Shown one piece after another: positions 1-11,001 of a stretch of DNA of 64,000 nt. The DNA is taken from positions 32,689,896 through 32,753,895 of the forward strand of contig NC_067206.1 in NCBI RefSeq assembly GCF_026262505.1, in the 5' to 3' direction. This stretch comes from Trichomonas vaginalis G3 (lineage: Eukaryota > Parabasalia > Trichomonadida > Trichomonadidae). The notes beneath the pieces were generated by a model, which was given only the letters and a program-made list of their open reading frames with translations, was not told the DNA's origin and made no database searches. Both the position numbers and the translations under genes were made by a program. Numbering within the stretch: the first letter of the stretch is position 1; each line of letters starts with the position of its first letter.

Positions 1-186
1 TGCATTTTCAATTAATTTATTATCAAATGCAAAAGCAATAGGTTTAATATTAAACTTACCTTTATAATATATACTTTCTACATAATCATCGAAATAAACA
101 TCTACTTGTTTAACATTTTCAAGAATTGGTGAAAGAGCATCCATTAATTGATTGACGGTTACGAATCTTGATCCACTCATTTTCAT
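1..186 (-). CDS. hypothetical protein, N-terminal part, runs off left edge
   Basis: An open frame of 62 codons starts at ATG 184-186 and continues past the left edge. A second in-frame ATG lies two codons later (178-180). The visible protein begins MKMSGSRFVTVNQLMDAL and is rich in Asp, Tyr and Val. There is no signal peptide or membrane segment. I do not recognise the family. Codon use is ordinary for this AT-rich DNA and the frame has no stop, so it is probably a real gene, but only its first part is visible. Confidence 0.45.
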   Translation of the reverse strand, partial: MKMSGSRFVTVNQLMDALSPILENVKQVDVYFDDYVESIYYKGKFNIKPIAFAFDNKLIENA

Positions 187-936
187 ACAAATTAAAAAAT
201 AAATTATTCAAAAATGTAAGACATGAATTTTTAAAGTTTATTTTTTTTATTTTTTTATTTTTTTTATTTCATTATGTATGGGTTTAGTGTAAATGTCTTA
301 CAATTTTGAAAATTTTTTAAATCTTGATTTATTCAAAAACGTAAGAATAAAAACCGTAAGAATCATACATTTTTTACTTCATATGTTAAAAAAAATGATA
401 CAAAATCACTCGATATTGTATGAATTCTTACGTTTACAAAAAAAGTCACAAAACCCGCATTATATACTACTGGCGAATCTGCTTGGAACCGTCAATAATT
501 ATACATCAATGAATGATTAAAGTGTACAGTATGGATTGTAAATCTAATATCATTTAGGATAGTAAAAAATTCAAACGTTCACAAAAAAATTATACATTTT
601 TTATTACTGAGATTAAAATGGTCAACATATAGCCATAATTAATAAGCTAACTTTTGGGAAAATGTTAAGAAATAAAAATTTGCCAAAAGTTATCAAAAAA
701 TAATTTGAATCCGTTCGATATTATACTTTTTTAATGTAATACTATTTTTCTTTTGCTCGTAAAGCTACTTCATATAAAAATAATGCAATTGAATAAAAAA
801 TATTATTCTCAAATTTTGAAGGGATTTTTCAATTTCATTACTTTCAAAATCATTTCAAATTCATTCGATGCAATACTGTCTATCTAGCATTCATTTGATG
901 AAAATGGTACAACGAAGCACCCATGTTACTAGATAG
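187..936. other. AT-rich intergenic region
   Basis: Homopolymer-rich, AT-rich sequence. A 75-codon open frame (293-520, plus) is present, but its composition and lack of recognisable motifs suggest chance. I see no RNA gene or convincing repeat here. Confidence 0.5.
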
Positions 937-1947
937 ATGATATCAATGATGAAAATGGATTGGGACACTCACTTTGGAAATAGTGGAGATCCAACAATTT
1001 CCAAAAGATATAGGAAGCGTAGATTTAGTTCAAGTGACATTGAAAATTACTACTTCAGTTATTGTTATTTTTATGGAATTTCAAATTCTGGAATCCGTAT
1101 TAAAGCTGTTGATGGTAATCATATACTTTTAGTTGAACAGTCTTCATTTGTAGGTTGCTATGAGACATTAACATTACATGATGAGGGAGGCGGGGCTATC
1201 TATTTTACATTGAATGGTCAATCTGTCTTAGATCAAGTTTGTTTTTCATATTGCTGGTCATCAAACTATGGTAATGCGGCCAAGATTAATTCTCGAACAG
1301 CTGATACAGGTAATATTTATAAAAACTATATTCTTTGGTGTTCAATCGCAAATTGTGGAAAAGATTTACAAACAAGTACTAGTACAATGAGTTTAAATTG
1401 GGGGCAACAGATAATTCAAAATTCAAATATGAGTGCAAATAAATGTAAAAACAATGCAGGTTATACTTTCTGGAGAGGAGACCCTGATTCAACAGGAAAA
1501 TACATTATTGTAACAGACTGTAATAGTACTGGAAATTATTTAATCGAATGTTTATGTATCCATCCTCAAACAATCAGCAATTCTTTTGTTTCAATTGTTC
1601 ATAATAAGTGCGGAAGATCTGTTGTACATTGCAGTAGAAATATAATTAGTTTTAATAAGTGCATTTTTCATGATAACATTGCTAATTATGGTTTTTATTT
1701 GGAAATTGGTTTTCAAACAATGGTTTTATCAAATTGCTATGTTTCTTTGAAAACAAAAGATGGATCTGGACATTTAAGCTTTATGAATGAAAGTATGAAT
1801 TTGTTTGAAATTGATAATGAATTAAATGATGGTCAAAATTGTTTTAATCTGCATATTATCAATTTCACATTAAAAAATAATTTTAATGATAATATTGGAA
1901 AGGCGGGTAGAATTGCATTGTATATTCCAAATAGTACTGAATATTAG
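937..1947 (+). CDS. beta-helix surface-protein family member (Pmp-like), probably a fragment
   Basis: 336 codons from ATG. The protein consists of degenerate repeats with short strands ending in NxCxF or SNCY-like turns (for example FNKCIFHDNIANYGF and LSNCYVSLKTK). This is the pattern of the large trichomonad families of right-handed beta-helix, polymorphic-membrane-protein-like surface proteins. No signal peptide follows the chosen Met and no C-terminal membrane anchor is seen, so it is probably a piece of a once larger gene. A degenerate second copy of its C-terminal part follows at 2,103-2,507. A strong hairpin (1,950-2,002) begins right after the stop. Function is unproven; the family is presumed to act at the cell surface. 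Confidence 0.5.
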   Translation: MISMMKMDWDTHFGNSGDPTISKRYRKRRFSSSDIENYYFSYCYFYGISNSGIRIKAVDGNHILLVEQSSFVGCYETLTLHDEGGGAIYFTLNGQSVLDQVCFSYCWSSNYGNAAKINSRTADTGNIYKNYILWCSIANCGKDLQTSTSTMSLNWGQQIIQNSNMSANKCKNNAGYTFWRGDPDSTGKYIIVTDCNSTGNYLIECLCIHPQTISNSFVSIVHNKCGRSVVHCSRNIISFNKCIFHDNIANYGFYLEIGFQTMVLSNCYVSLKTKDGSGHLSFMNESMNLFEIDNELNDGQNCFNLHIINFTLKNNFNDNIGKAGRIALYIPNSTEY

Positions 1948-1949
1948 AA

Positions 1950-2002
1950 ATATACTCCAAACTTTTTCTGAGCTTTGCTCAGAAAAATTGTTTGGAGTAT
2001 AT
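1950..2002. repeat. near-perfect hairpin after the beta-helix frame
   Basis: The arms at 1,950-1,973 and 1,977-2,002 pair almost perfectly around the loop TTT (ATATACTCCAAAC plus TTTTTCTGAGC and complement, with a 2-nt bulge). It begins three bases after the stop codon of the upstream frame. It could act as a terminator-like structure or be a small inserted palindrome. Confidence 0.7.
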
Positions 2003-2102
2003 TGGAATACCAATCACTTCAAATTGTTTTGGACATTATGATTTCATTGAAAAAGGGACCCAAAAAATTTGAATTGATGGGTATTTAAATATATTTACTA
2101 CC

Positions 2103-2507
2103 CGCTTTCCATATGGAATCGCTAATTCATTTGTTGCGATTGTTCAAAATAAATGTGGTAAATATGTAGTTTCTTGTTCGTATTTAGATAACTTTGATAA
2201 TTGTATTTTTCTTGAAAATAATGCTGAGTATGGCTTTGATACAGGGAGTGAAAGTGATGCTGTAGTAACTGTTACAAACAGTTATGTTGGTTTTAAAACA
2301 AAAACTGGGTCGGGAAAATTAGTTCTTAACAATATCAGAAATGATGTGTTTTCAATTTATTACGATTTATCTGATGATAAAATCTGTAATAATGTGAACC
2401 TAGTTGTTGTTAAAGTTAACCTGAAGTGCACCTATAGAAGCAATATATATATTAGATTTGCATTATCATCTTTAGCTAATCTAGTTTTCATAAAGTTTAA
2501 CCTTTGA
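2103..2507 (+). pseudogene. second copy of the beta-helix C-terminal segment
   Basis: The plus-strand frame ending in TGA at 2,505-2,507 encodes IANSFVAIVQNKCGKYVV and continues through NCIFLENNAEYGF and SYVGFKTKTGSGKL. This aligns closely with residues 210-290 of the protein at 937-1,947. There is no start codon and the upstream part is disrupted, so I read it as a decayed tandem duplicate of that host gene. Its last residues (YIRFALSSLANLVFIKFNL) are hydrophobic and might once have been a C-terminal anchor. Confidence 0.5.
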
Positions 2508-3828
2508 AAATCCTTAACGGTCACTTTCTGACATTCTCTCAAATTTTATTGATACCTTCTAACATGTGAAGTAGATGAGTAGGTGACAAAAGTGCATACT
2601 CTTAAACAACCGTCGGATTTCCGGGTGAAATCGTGACACACTTTCGTCTTTCGTAGGCAGTGGTGGTTGTTACAAAAGGTAACTTCGAATGTAGCGTGAA
2701 ATCTGCAAAAAAAATTCTGAAATTTGAATGGAGAACACAAAAATTGAATAGTTTACGTCAATAAAAAAGAGAAAAATGAAGCCAATGTGTCTCGAACCTA
2801 GGACTTAGAGCAGTAATCCCACTGTTTATCCCATTACATATTACACTACATGCATCTCTCACCTCAGTGAATGAGATCAACTATATGATAACTTTTTCTC
2901 CATTATATTCTTGTGGAAAAGTGACAAATAGCAACTTTGACCCTCTCTCTGAAGTAGATTTCATAGTAAAATAAACCAAATTTTTCAATTTCAATTTAAT
3001 ATTTTATACGAGCATGCGATGCCAAGTCATAATATTATATCATATCTGGGTAAAATACATGCTTTGAAACTCCTTTGTCAAAAAAATTGAATGTGTGTCA
3101 AATATACATTATTTAACGGTTTCTTCTCTGAGATCGGTTTAAATACTCGATTGATTTTGAAATCTTAAGGCCATTTTAATGTTCTTTTAAGATATAAGTG
3201 GATCAGATAAGTCATCTTATGGAATTAATCTTAATAATTGATAAATCTATGAAGTGAGTAGAAATCATAAAGTTTATATGATAGATGATCTATCTTGTAG
3301 TATGTTTATTTGTGATTTTGATGATAAGATTATTTTAATTTTAATTTGCAAATAATTAAAAAATTAAACTTGATATGATAAACTATTCTTAATTTCCTTG
3401 CTTCCATACTTGCTAAACGTTAGTTTCTTAGATAATCTGTTGACATCTAGCAACATTCATGAATATTAAGTTATTTTGTGAGATTGGAAATTTTATGTCA
3501 CTTTTTATCCTTATTTGTATTACAGTTAGCGTTATTATTAAGCATTGATATGGTATGATTAGAATATCAAACTTTTTCTGTATGAAATATAGAAATTGAT
3601 TTCCAAAATTTGGAAAATTTTATAATTTAAAGCACTGCATTATAAACATCTCAAGAGTTTGGAATTATCGTATGTGCAATAAGCTTTTTTAATAAGCAAA
3701 AATAAAAAATATTTGAAAAAAATGCAAGCAACAAGTATGAATATGTTAGTAAATATTCTCTTTAGTGTTGCTTAGAAGAATAATATAGGTTATTAACACA
3801 ATATTTGTTTATGATAATGACAAAAATT
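2508..3828. other. AT-rich intergenic region
   Basis: No credible coding frame. A tRNA-like stretch near 2,775-2,880 (minus) was examined and rejected. The rest is AT-rich, with no clear repeats visible. Confidence 0.5.
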
Positions 3829-4671
3829 TTAAAAGAAGTCGTTAACATTAGTATCATACAGGTCGTCGGCTAAAAATGAAGTACCGCAATTTCTAAAAAA
3901 GCAAGGATCATAGCGCAGATCGTTCTCTGTAAGATAGGTACCGCATAAAGGACATTCCCAATGCGAAGTTTCAAAAGCTCTATTCAAAAATGCCTTGAGA
4001 TCAAAGCACTGAGCATGAGTACACGTAGACCCTCGGCCTGGGAAGCTGATCTGATTTTTAGAAATCGGATCAATTTCGTTGACAAACTCGCTAGTGGGCA
4101 CAATTTCCATTGGAGGGAATTTCGACATAATTTTGTAGACGACCGCTTCAACGTTTTTGGCTTTTTCCCATTGAACATTTGCAGTGATAACCTGCCTTTC
4201 GTTCATTGTATTGAATATTAGTCTATTTTGACCCATTTTGATTTGATCTGTCACGTCTATTTCGTTTCCATTCAAAGAAAATGGTACATCATTCAAGATA
4301 AATGGTATAACAGTTGTAGAGCTTGTATTAATAACGATACGATTATCAATGGTATATTCAAAAGAGAAATCGCAGACTAATCTTGGATTTAAAGGGGGTA
4401 AACTAAAGCTGATAGAATCTGAATTTACGCGACACATACATGATTGATAGCCGAAAGGTTGATATTACATTTGCGAAAGGTTTGGTGTTGATAAATTTGT
4501 TTGCGTCTGTGGCATTTTTGGTTCTTCATCGGCATCACTATTCCGATTTCGGACCAGCCTTGCAACTCGCGCTGTAGATTTTTTCTTAACGATGCCAGCA
4601 GAGTTGTTTTGTGGCTGCTGCATCTGGTATTGGGCATATATAAAGGGATGGGAATAGGAATTCATTTTCAT
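3829..4671 (-). pseudogene. SP-RING (PIAS/Siz-type SUMO E3 ligase) protein with one in-frame stop
   Basis: The downstream 202 codons (ATG at 4,435-4,437) contain a clear SP-RING/MIZ zinc finger near residues 133-170. Its core is FPGRGSTCTHAQCFDL followed by WECPLCG, giving Cys139, His141, Cys144, Cys162 and Cys165. PIAS and Siz proteins use this finger to bind Ubc9 and promote SUMO transfer. The same frame is open upstream to ATG 4,669-4,671 (MKMNSYSHPF), with a Gln- and Lys-rich N terminus. The two parts are separated by a single TAA codon at 4,465-4,467. The gene may be a pseudogene, a sequencing error may be present, or translation may start at the second ATG. The SP-RING assignment is firm; whether the gene is functional is open. 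Confidence 0.75.
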
Positions 4672-4719
4672 AAAAAAAAAAATTATTCGAAAAAAAAAAT
4701 ATAAAAAAGTGATCAACAT

Positions 4720-5353
4720 ATAAGCGATGTATCGGTCTCGGCGTGGTAGTTCGCTATATTTCAGAGAAAATTTTCATACATAATAGATAACGAACCCAAT
4801 AATACCTATATTTTTGATATAAAACTGTATTGAATTCAATATTCGAAGATCAACGGTTCTCAAATAAAAAGTGACTCTTTTGTGTTTGATTGAATATGTT
4901 GATTTAGAAAATTTATTATATCAAGAAGTATAGTTGAACTCAAACAAATTGGTGGTTGGGTAATTACAGAAATTTAAACACTTTTTACAATTAAATTTCA
5001 ATAAAATCATCAGATAATCGAACCAAAGCACATTATTTTAATGATATTAGTGAACTATGATAAAATAACCGATGGCAATTTACAATTTACAGATAAGAGT
5101 AATTATCTTTGAAAAATCTGTTTGTTGTTTTGAAGTTGACAGAAAATGAGAACGTATTACAATGCTTGAAATTAAGATTATTTTCCATGTGTGAGACTGT
5201 AATTTAACTTTTTATTGCCCATATCGATATAACATGGATACTTTCTCGTAATCAAGAAGCATGAAGTATGTAATTCGTTGGACTATCAAATTGCATGTTC
5301 TAATTTAAGAGATTTGACCAATAATGTATGGATAAAAACGGTTATATGACATA
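4720..5353. other. AT-rich intergenic region
   Basis: No coding frame or structured repeat that I can support. Confidence 0.5.
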
Positions 5354-6355
5354 GTGGGAAATTTTGGGGAAAAGTCATCCGCAGAAGATGACGATCCCTG
5401 GAATTACTACTTCAATCATCAATTCACAGGTTTAAAAACTGAACATTGTCAAAATTGCAATCCATCATCCTCAAATGGCCAATATTATTTAGATGAATGC
5501 AATTTTTTTAATGATAATAACAATGTTATCAGCTTAAATCCGATTGTTAACACATTCTTCCTACACAACCGGTGTTCTTTTAGTAATTGCACTTCTACAT
5601 CAGATGGAAATTGCGTTTACTACAAAATTGGCAGAAATAGTTCAATTGTTCAACGAAAATTCTGTTGTACAAAATGCCAAAGCTCCGGAAAAGGTCACTT
5701 TTCATATACAGAAGTTGATACAGATAACTTAAATTTTTTTATTGAAAGTTCCCTTTTCGATGTAGGAAGTGAAAGCGTTGGTGGCAACACATTTAGAGCA
5801 ATAAGTGATAATATTGTTGTTTCATCAACAAATTTCTCATCATGTAAAGCTTTAGCACAACCTGTTGGATATTTTAACGGTAAATCACTTCAATACACAA
5901 CAAAATTTAATTATACAACTGTTGTTAATAATTTGGCAACAGATATTAATGGAGATGTGATAAATATTTGGTATAAAGCTTTGATTGATTCATGTAATAT
6001 TATAAATAATACTAATACACAATCAAAATATGGAATTATTTACCATTTTTATAATTCTCTTACTGTAAAAAGTTGTTCTTTTATTAACAACACTGCTCCT
6101 AAATATTCATATTTGATATATAACTATTATGATGAATTAACAGTTGATAGTTGTTACATTGACAATTCGATTTCAACAACATTTTCTAGAAATGTAAAAC
6201 CTACTAATCCAAGAGAACTATTTACTAACAAATTGATTCATTTTTCAACTGGTAATTGCCAAGCAGAATTTGCAATTATCAATAAAAGTATTTCTTATGT
6301 TAATAAACTTTCTCTTTTTTTACAAACTTTAGTAAACATTAGTAACTCTTCATAA
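5354..6355 (+). pseudogene. beta-helix surface-protein fragment without a start codon
   Basis: An open frame of 333 codons has no in-frame ATG; the first codon of the counted frame is GTG. The protein has the same repeat style as the one at 937-1,947: short strands ending in SNC, DSC or KSC turns, such as LTVKSCSFINNTAPKYSYLI and LTVDSCYIDNSI. The frame is long and clean, so it was recently coding, but it lacks a signal peptide, start codon and membrane anchor. I read it as the inner and C-terminal part of a host surface-protein gene that has lost its 5' end. Confidence 0.5.
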
Positions 6356-6773
6356 TCTATTATTTTTAATTGAATCATCATATTTCAAATGAGAATAAGA
6401 AAATAATTCATATTTATCACATATATTTCGATAGAATTCAAAGCATAACAATTCACAATGTCAGTCAATTTGAATGATATACCAATTATCTATGTTAGAT
6501 CAATAATCTTTAATCAAATACTGATATCCAAACTAAAAATTATTGATTATTGAGATGTTTTCATAACCACTATTCTATTTAAGATGATAAAACCCTCTTG
6601 CATAGATATAGTTGCTATGATCAAAGCTCTTCATCTAATTTTGCATCAAAATTGTGTTAATTTAGATAGATTTCAACCAAATCAAATTGAATTTTATATA
6701 TTTGTCCTTGTGTAAAGCAAAATATTAGATAAAACACTCTCAAGTTGCATAATTTCTTTCAAAATCAATTTTT
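6356..6773. other. AT-rich intergenic region with likely promoter
   Basis: No gene is seen. The last 30 bases contain TTTCAAAATCAATTTT just before the first ATG of the next gene. A similar TTTCAAAA motif precedes the genes at 8,880 and 15,299, so it may be the local initiator element. Confidence 0.35.
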
Positions 6774-8657
6774 ATGAAGTTTACATTTTTGGATTTTTTT
6801 AAAATTATGGAAGACTCGTCATCTGACTCTTCAAAGTCGAAAAGCTCATTGAATCAATCATCCCCACCTAGTCCAAAAGATGATAGTTCATCTGATTCAG
6901 AAAAATCCTCAGAAAATCAGCAACCTCAACAAAGAGTTCCGTTAAATCAAGTTAGAGGCTCCATAATTGAACAATTAGAACAACCATTCCTTATTGCTAC
7001 AGTTGAATCATCTTCAGTCCACTCAATGAGAGCGCATTTTAACGAATCAAAATTAAAAAACTCAATATCAAGTAGAAATCGATCTTATGAAGATTTTAAG
7101 AAAGCCATTAAGCCATTATGTACTCGTCAAAGTGAATTTGAACAAGATATATTCGACAGAATTACATATTATATAAGAACTTTATTTAATTCATCAATAT
7201 TAAATCAAATTGCATCATCAGATCCTGCTCACTATGAAGACTTGTTTAATAGCTTTCCAGAAGATACAAAACTCGATATTACAACACTTATTGATTTAAT
7301 GGAAGATAATCCACAAAGCTGTGGTTTAATAAGATGGGTATCACAAAACCTTTGTCAAGTTCCAATTATACAAGATTTTCAATCACCAGATGGCGTTAAA
7401 TGCATGATTAGCGGAGTTAGACGCGATTTCTGGGGAAGACACAAAAAGATATATTGGGCGGTCTTATACAACGATAATATGGTCAGAATATTCCGTGCAT
7501 CAGATAATAAACTCTACACAGAATTCAAATGCGATATTATTTGGCTCAGCCGCAGCAAAAAGACAATTAAATTCAGCTCAACGCCTTCCAAGATCGATTT
7601 CATGCTTGTTCCACCTCCAGGATACGATACAGAGCTCTGGGAAACTCATGCTCTCAGATCTGACAATATTCCTTACTATTCATCATTCCCATACTTCCAG
7701 AGGCCTCTTCCCGAGCGAATTTTCGACAAAGACAAGCGCGCAATCGAAATGCACGACATGTTAATCATAAGAGCCCTTCTCCGCAAAGAAGTAATCAAAG
7801 CAGTAGATTCCAAGAAGATAATGAACCTTATTTTAACAGTTTACAGCTATTTATCCATGAATAATGGCCTTTATTCTTGTTTGGCCATGAGGGAAGTTTT
7901 TGATAGCGATAAAAGTGACAGAGAATTGTTACAAGACGATTCTTACCTGGCAGTCTTAATTGAATTGATTATTACTAATTACTGTCAGGACTACTTCAGA
8001 TCCGTGATCGCTCCAATGCTCATGGATATCGACAGAGGCCAAATTTCATTTAATGGCTCATTCAACATCGAAACGGCCAGTAACCTGATTGGTGTTGTTA
8101 TTAGGACATTGAACCAGAATGTAGATAAGTTTCCACCTCAACTTGCTCACATTATGTCATTAATGTCTGTAATTATGGGAGTTAAGTGGGGAACACAGAA
8201 AGGAAGATATCTAGGAGGAGCTCTGGTATTTTTCGAGTGCTTCCTGTTTAAAGTTATGTCGAATGGAACTTATTATTTCAAAGATTTCCATCCGATCCAT
8301 CCTCCTGCTGAATTTCTTCAGGGATTCAGCCAAGTCTGCAGGCCAGTGTTTTTAATGAGAGGCATTGCAGAGAATTTCCCTGATGCTTCTGGAATGGAAG
8401 CTTTGGTTGAGCCTCATAGAGTGCAGGCAGTTTCTTTCATTGAACAGGCTTGCATCCTTAAGCAACAACCAAGCTATACTATCATCCAGAAAGAGCAATA
8501 TAATGATGCAATTAAACAAATTATCGAAATTGCTGCATCAAGAAACCATGATGGAAGTTTCATGAGAGCGATTCAAAGAGAATCCTTAACAACATTAAGA
8601 ACACCAATTGCTGGTAGTGTAATGCACTTTTTGTATTGTCTTGCAAATCATCAATGA
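6774..8657 (+). CDS. probable RasGAP-like domain protein with PH-like segment
   Basis: 627 codons; a second in-frame ATG at 6,807 (MEDSSSDSSK) may be the true start because it precedes the acidic, Ser-rich N terminus. Residues 1-60 are low-complexity Ser/Asp. Residues about 205-285 (KCMISGVRRDFWGRHKKIYW, then VRIFRASDNKLYTEF) resemble a PH domain in spacing. The C-terminal half, about 320-560, is all-helical and resembles RasGAP in layout: LYSCLAMREVFDSD near the arginine-finger helix, then YCQDYFRSVIAPML, then FFECFLFKVMSNG where RasGAPs carry FLRFxxPA. The canonical arginine finger cannot be placed with confidence. If correct, it would stimulate GTP hydrolysis by a Ras-type GTPase; this is inference from pattern only. 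Confidence 0.5.
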   Translation: MKFTFLDFFKIMEDSSSDSSKSKSSLNQSSPPSPKDDSSSDSEKSSENQQPQQRVPLNQVRGSIIEQLEQPFLIATVESSSVHSMRAHFNESKLKNSISSRNRSYEDFKKAIKPLCTRQSEFEQDIFDRITYYIRTLFNSSILNQIASSDPAHYEDLFNSFPEDTKLDITTLIDLMEDNPQSCGLIRWVSQNLCQVPIIQDFQSPDGVKCMISGVRRDFWGRHKKIYWAVLYNDNMVRIFRASDNKLYTEFKCDIIWLSRSKKTIKFSSTPSKIDFMLVPPPGYDTELWETHALRSDNIPYYSSFPYFQRPLPERIFDKDKRAIEMHDMLIIRALLRKEVIKAVDSKKIMNLILTVYSYLSMNNGLYSCLAMREVFDSDKSDRELLQDDSYLAVLIELIITNYCQDYFRSVIAPMLMDIDRGQISFNGSFNIETASNLIGVVIRTLNQNVDKFPPQLAHIMSLMSVIMGVKWGTQKGRYLGGALVFFECFLFKVMSNGTYYFKDFHPIHPPAEFLQGFSQVCRPVFLMRGIAENFPDASGMEALVEPHRVQAVSFIEQACILKQQPSYTIIQKEQYNDAIKQIIEIAASRNHDGSFMRAIQRESLTTLRTPIAGSVMHFLYCLANHQ

Positions 8658-8879
8658 TTTTTTGTATATTGTAAAGAATTATATCTGATTATTGTTTGTT
8701 TAACTATCCGATTTTCTTTTTTCGAGACAATTTCGGCTAGAATTTCGAAATATCATGTCACTTTTTCAATGAAAATTTGGAAAACATTCAAAAACATAAC
8801 ATACATACTTATCATGATTTATTTTTAATAAATGTGATTTTTTGACATTTTCAAAGAGAATTACGGTTTTTTCAAAAAA

Positions 8880-10499
8880 ATGACGGAACGATTTGAAGTA
8901 CATGAAGATACTGCAGTTATCTATGATCCTGAACTTATTAAAGACATTGTTACCTTGTTAGGACTTCCAACTCAGGTTAATAAACTCGTTTTTTCTCCAA
9001 AAAATCTAACAACACAAGTAGAAAAAGCTGTTGATAAAACTATTGGTGGTCATCGTATTGAGAGAGCAGCAAAAGTTGAAATCAAAACCATTTACGATGA
9101 TTTAATGGAAAAATATAATTTCAAATTTGCATCTCCTGATTTTACAACAGCTGAATTATCACTTCCTGAAGATATTGCTAAAATTTTATACGTTGTTCAT
9201 GGATTTTCTCGTCCAGAAGATTCCAAACCAATAAAATTCGAGAATAACGATTTCAAGTTTGTTGCAAATGTATCATTTGCCGCAAAAATCGACCCATCAG
9301 ATAATAAATATACATTTGGTCCTATGAAACTTACATCAATTCAAACACAAAATAAGAAACAATCCCAAAATTCCAAAAAGAAAGTTTTCCAAGCTATTTA
9401 CAACACGTTTTGTCTTGATTCAATCAAGAATATGTACAGATTCGTTTTACTGGCCCAAGAATACGGATTTTCATTAAAGGACGAAATTGTTCAATTAGAA
9501 GAAGACGGAACAATCCCATCCGACATCCGCCAAGATCTTTCTTTGAACTTATGCAGAAGCTCTTTAGATCCATTACCAAATGCCAGAGCTTTTGGCCATA
9601 AACAATTTATTCCTATTCCTATGGCTGTTTTCTTGGTTGAAGCTTTAGCGTTGAACCAAACTGATGAGGAGAAGGGATACGATCAAAAGAGATTCCTTAA
9701 AAGCAAAACAATTTACAAATTATTATTACCAGCAATTCTTCCAGTTGCCTTTGAACTTGAAGGCCAATATGTTGCTATATCATTTGCTGATTACATGGGT
9801 ATCAAAGCAGTTCAAATTTGCCAAAGATTAACAACAATTGTCCAAAGAATTTTTGTTCCATTGAAAAACTCATCAAGATCCATTTACGCTCAATTAGATG
9901 ATGTTCTTTACAACATATACAGCCAGAGTCAGATAATCCAGAGCAACCAAACCCAAGATTACATCTCAGTAATGACAAAACAACAAAAAACAGGAAAATT
10001 CCATAATTCTTCAAACGAAATCGTTAAAATGAGGTACGAATTAAAGCCTGCACCCAAGACAGAAGGCCTCACAAATATCTACATCTATATGTTCCCTCTT
10101 TCCACTGCAAAAGATGAAATCGACCAAATTACTGAAAAATTCAAAGAAAATGTTTATAAAATTTTTGAAGAAATTGCTTATTACGAGTGCCCGCTTTGCA
10201 ATTGCCAGAGTTGCCACAAAGTACACAGCTGCCCAAGAGGACAACACACAGGAGAAAGAATCTCATTCAAAGGGAAAAACGGTGAAGATGTTATGGAAGA
10301 AAAAATTCAAGTTCTCGATGAAAATACTGGACAAACAATCACACAGACAAAGGTTTGCTATTCCTGCTGCGGAACACAGATCTTGGAGATCTCTCCAGGA
10401 TGCATAGAATCAGACAAACACGTAATGCCTGATGAAAACAACCTTGATGAATTCGATTATAAAATTTGGTCAAAGCTAAATTATACTGTATTAATTTAA
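8880..10499 (+). CDS. conserved hypothetical protein with C-terminal Cys-rich cluster
   Basis: 539 codons from ATG, preceded by TTTTTTCAAAAAA, which resembles the upstream motif of its neighbours. The bulk is soluble, mixed alpha/beta and without membrane segments. Near the end is a Cys/His cluster: CPLCNCQSCHKVHSCPRGQH at about residues 437-456 and CYSCCG at about 493-498. This suggests bound zinc. I do not recognise the family and give no function. It lies in the same direction as the upstream gene, 222 bases away. Confidence 0.6.
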   Translation: MTERFEVHEDTAVIYDPELIKDIVTLLGLPTQVNKLVFSPKNLTTQVEKAVDKTIGGHRIERAAKVEIKTIYDDLMEKYNFKFASPDFTTAELSLPEDIAKILYVVHGFSRPEDSKPIKFENNDFKFVANVSFAAKIDPSDNKYTFGPMKLTSIQTQNKKQSQNSKKKVFQAIYNTFCLDSIKNMYRFVLLAQEYGFSLKDEIVQLEEDGTIPSDIRQDLSLNLCRSSLDPLPNARAFGHKQFIPIPMAVFLVEALALNQTDEEKGYDQKRFLKSKTIYKLLLPAILPVAFELEGQYVAISFADYMGIKAVQICQRLTTIVQRIFVPLKNSSRSIYAQLDDVLYNIYSQSQIIQSNQTQDYISVMTKQQKTGKFHNSSNEIVKMRYELKPAPKTEGLTNIYIYMFPLSTAKDEIDQITEKFKENVYKIFEEIAYYECPLCNCQSCHKVHSCPRGQHTGERISFKGKNGEDVMEEKIQVLDENTGQTITQTKVCYSCCGTQILEISPGCIESDKHVMPDENNLDEFDYKIWSKLNYTVLI

Positions 10500-11001
10500 G
10501 GACTAAATATTATATATTTAAAAAACTGTTAATACTTTTTTTCTAGTAATCAGTTTGTTACTAAATTTCAAATTCAATTTTCAAATAAATCAACGAAATC
10601 TAAGAAAGACATTCATTGACTCAAATATATTTTGAGAAACTTTTCAATATTAAAGAGCTTGCATCATAAGATGGCCTAAAATAATGAAGATTCTTTATAT
10701 TAAACTTATATAGAGAGATAGTTATACAATTTTTGGAAACAGACGGCTTTATTTCGGTTCAAATTAATAGTTTAATCTAAAATAATAAGAATTTTCGTTA
10801 ACAAACACCAGAACTCTGTTGAGATTTATTTTTTTCGTACATGAGTATTTCGAGTTATACATTAAATATACTTCTAGCATGATAATGAGATAAAATAATG
10901 AGCAAACTTCAGAATATTATTGAGATTATTTTCAAAATTTCGATTTATAAACAAAACATATTTATAAACAATAAACAAAAAGATTATAAAACATAAATTT
11001 T
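10500..11001. other. AT-rich region between convergent genes
   Basis: No gene seen; AT-rich 3' flanks of two convergent genes. Confidence 0.5.

Noticed and set aside
293-520. 75-codon frame near the left edge
   Set aside because: No motif, no similar neighbour and AT-driven composition; kept only as a note.
2770-2885. tRNA-like stretch on the minus strand (GGTTCGAGAC B-box-like, D-arm-like upstream)
   Set aside because: The T stem, anticodon stem and acceptor ends do not pair properly. At best it is an old tRNA-derived remnant.
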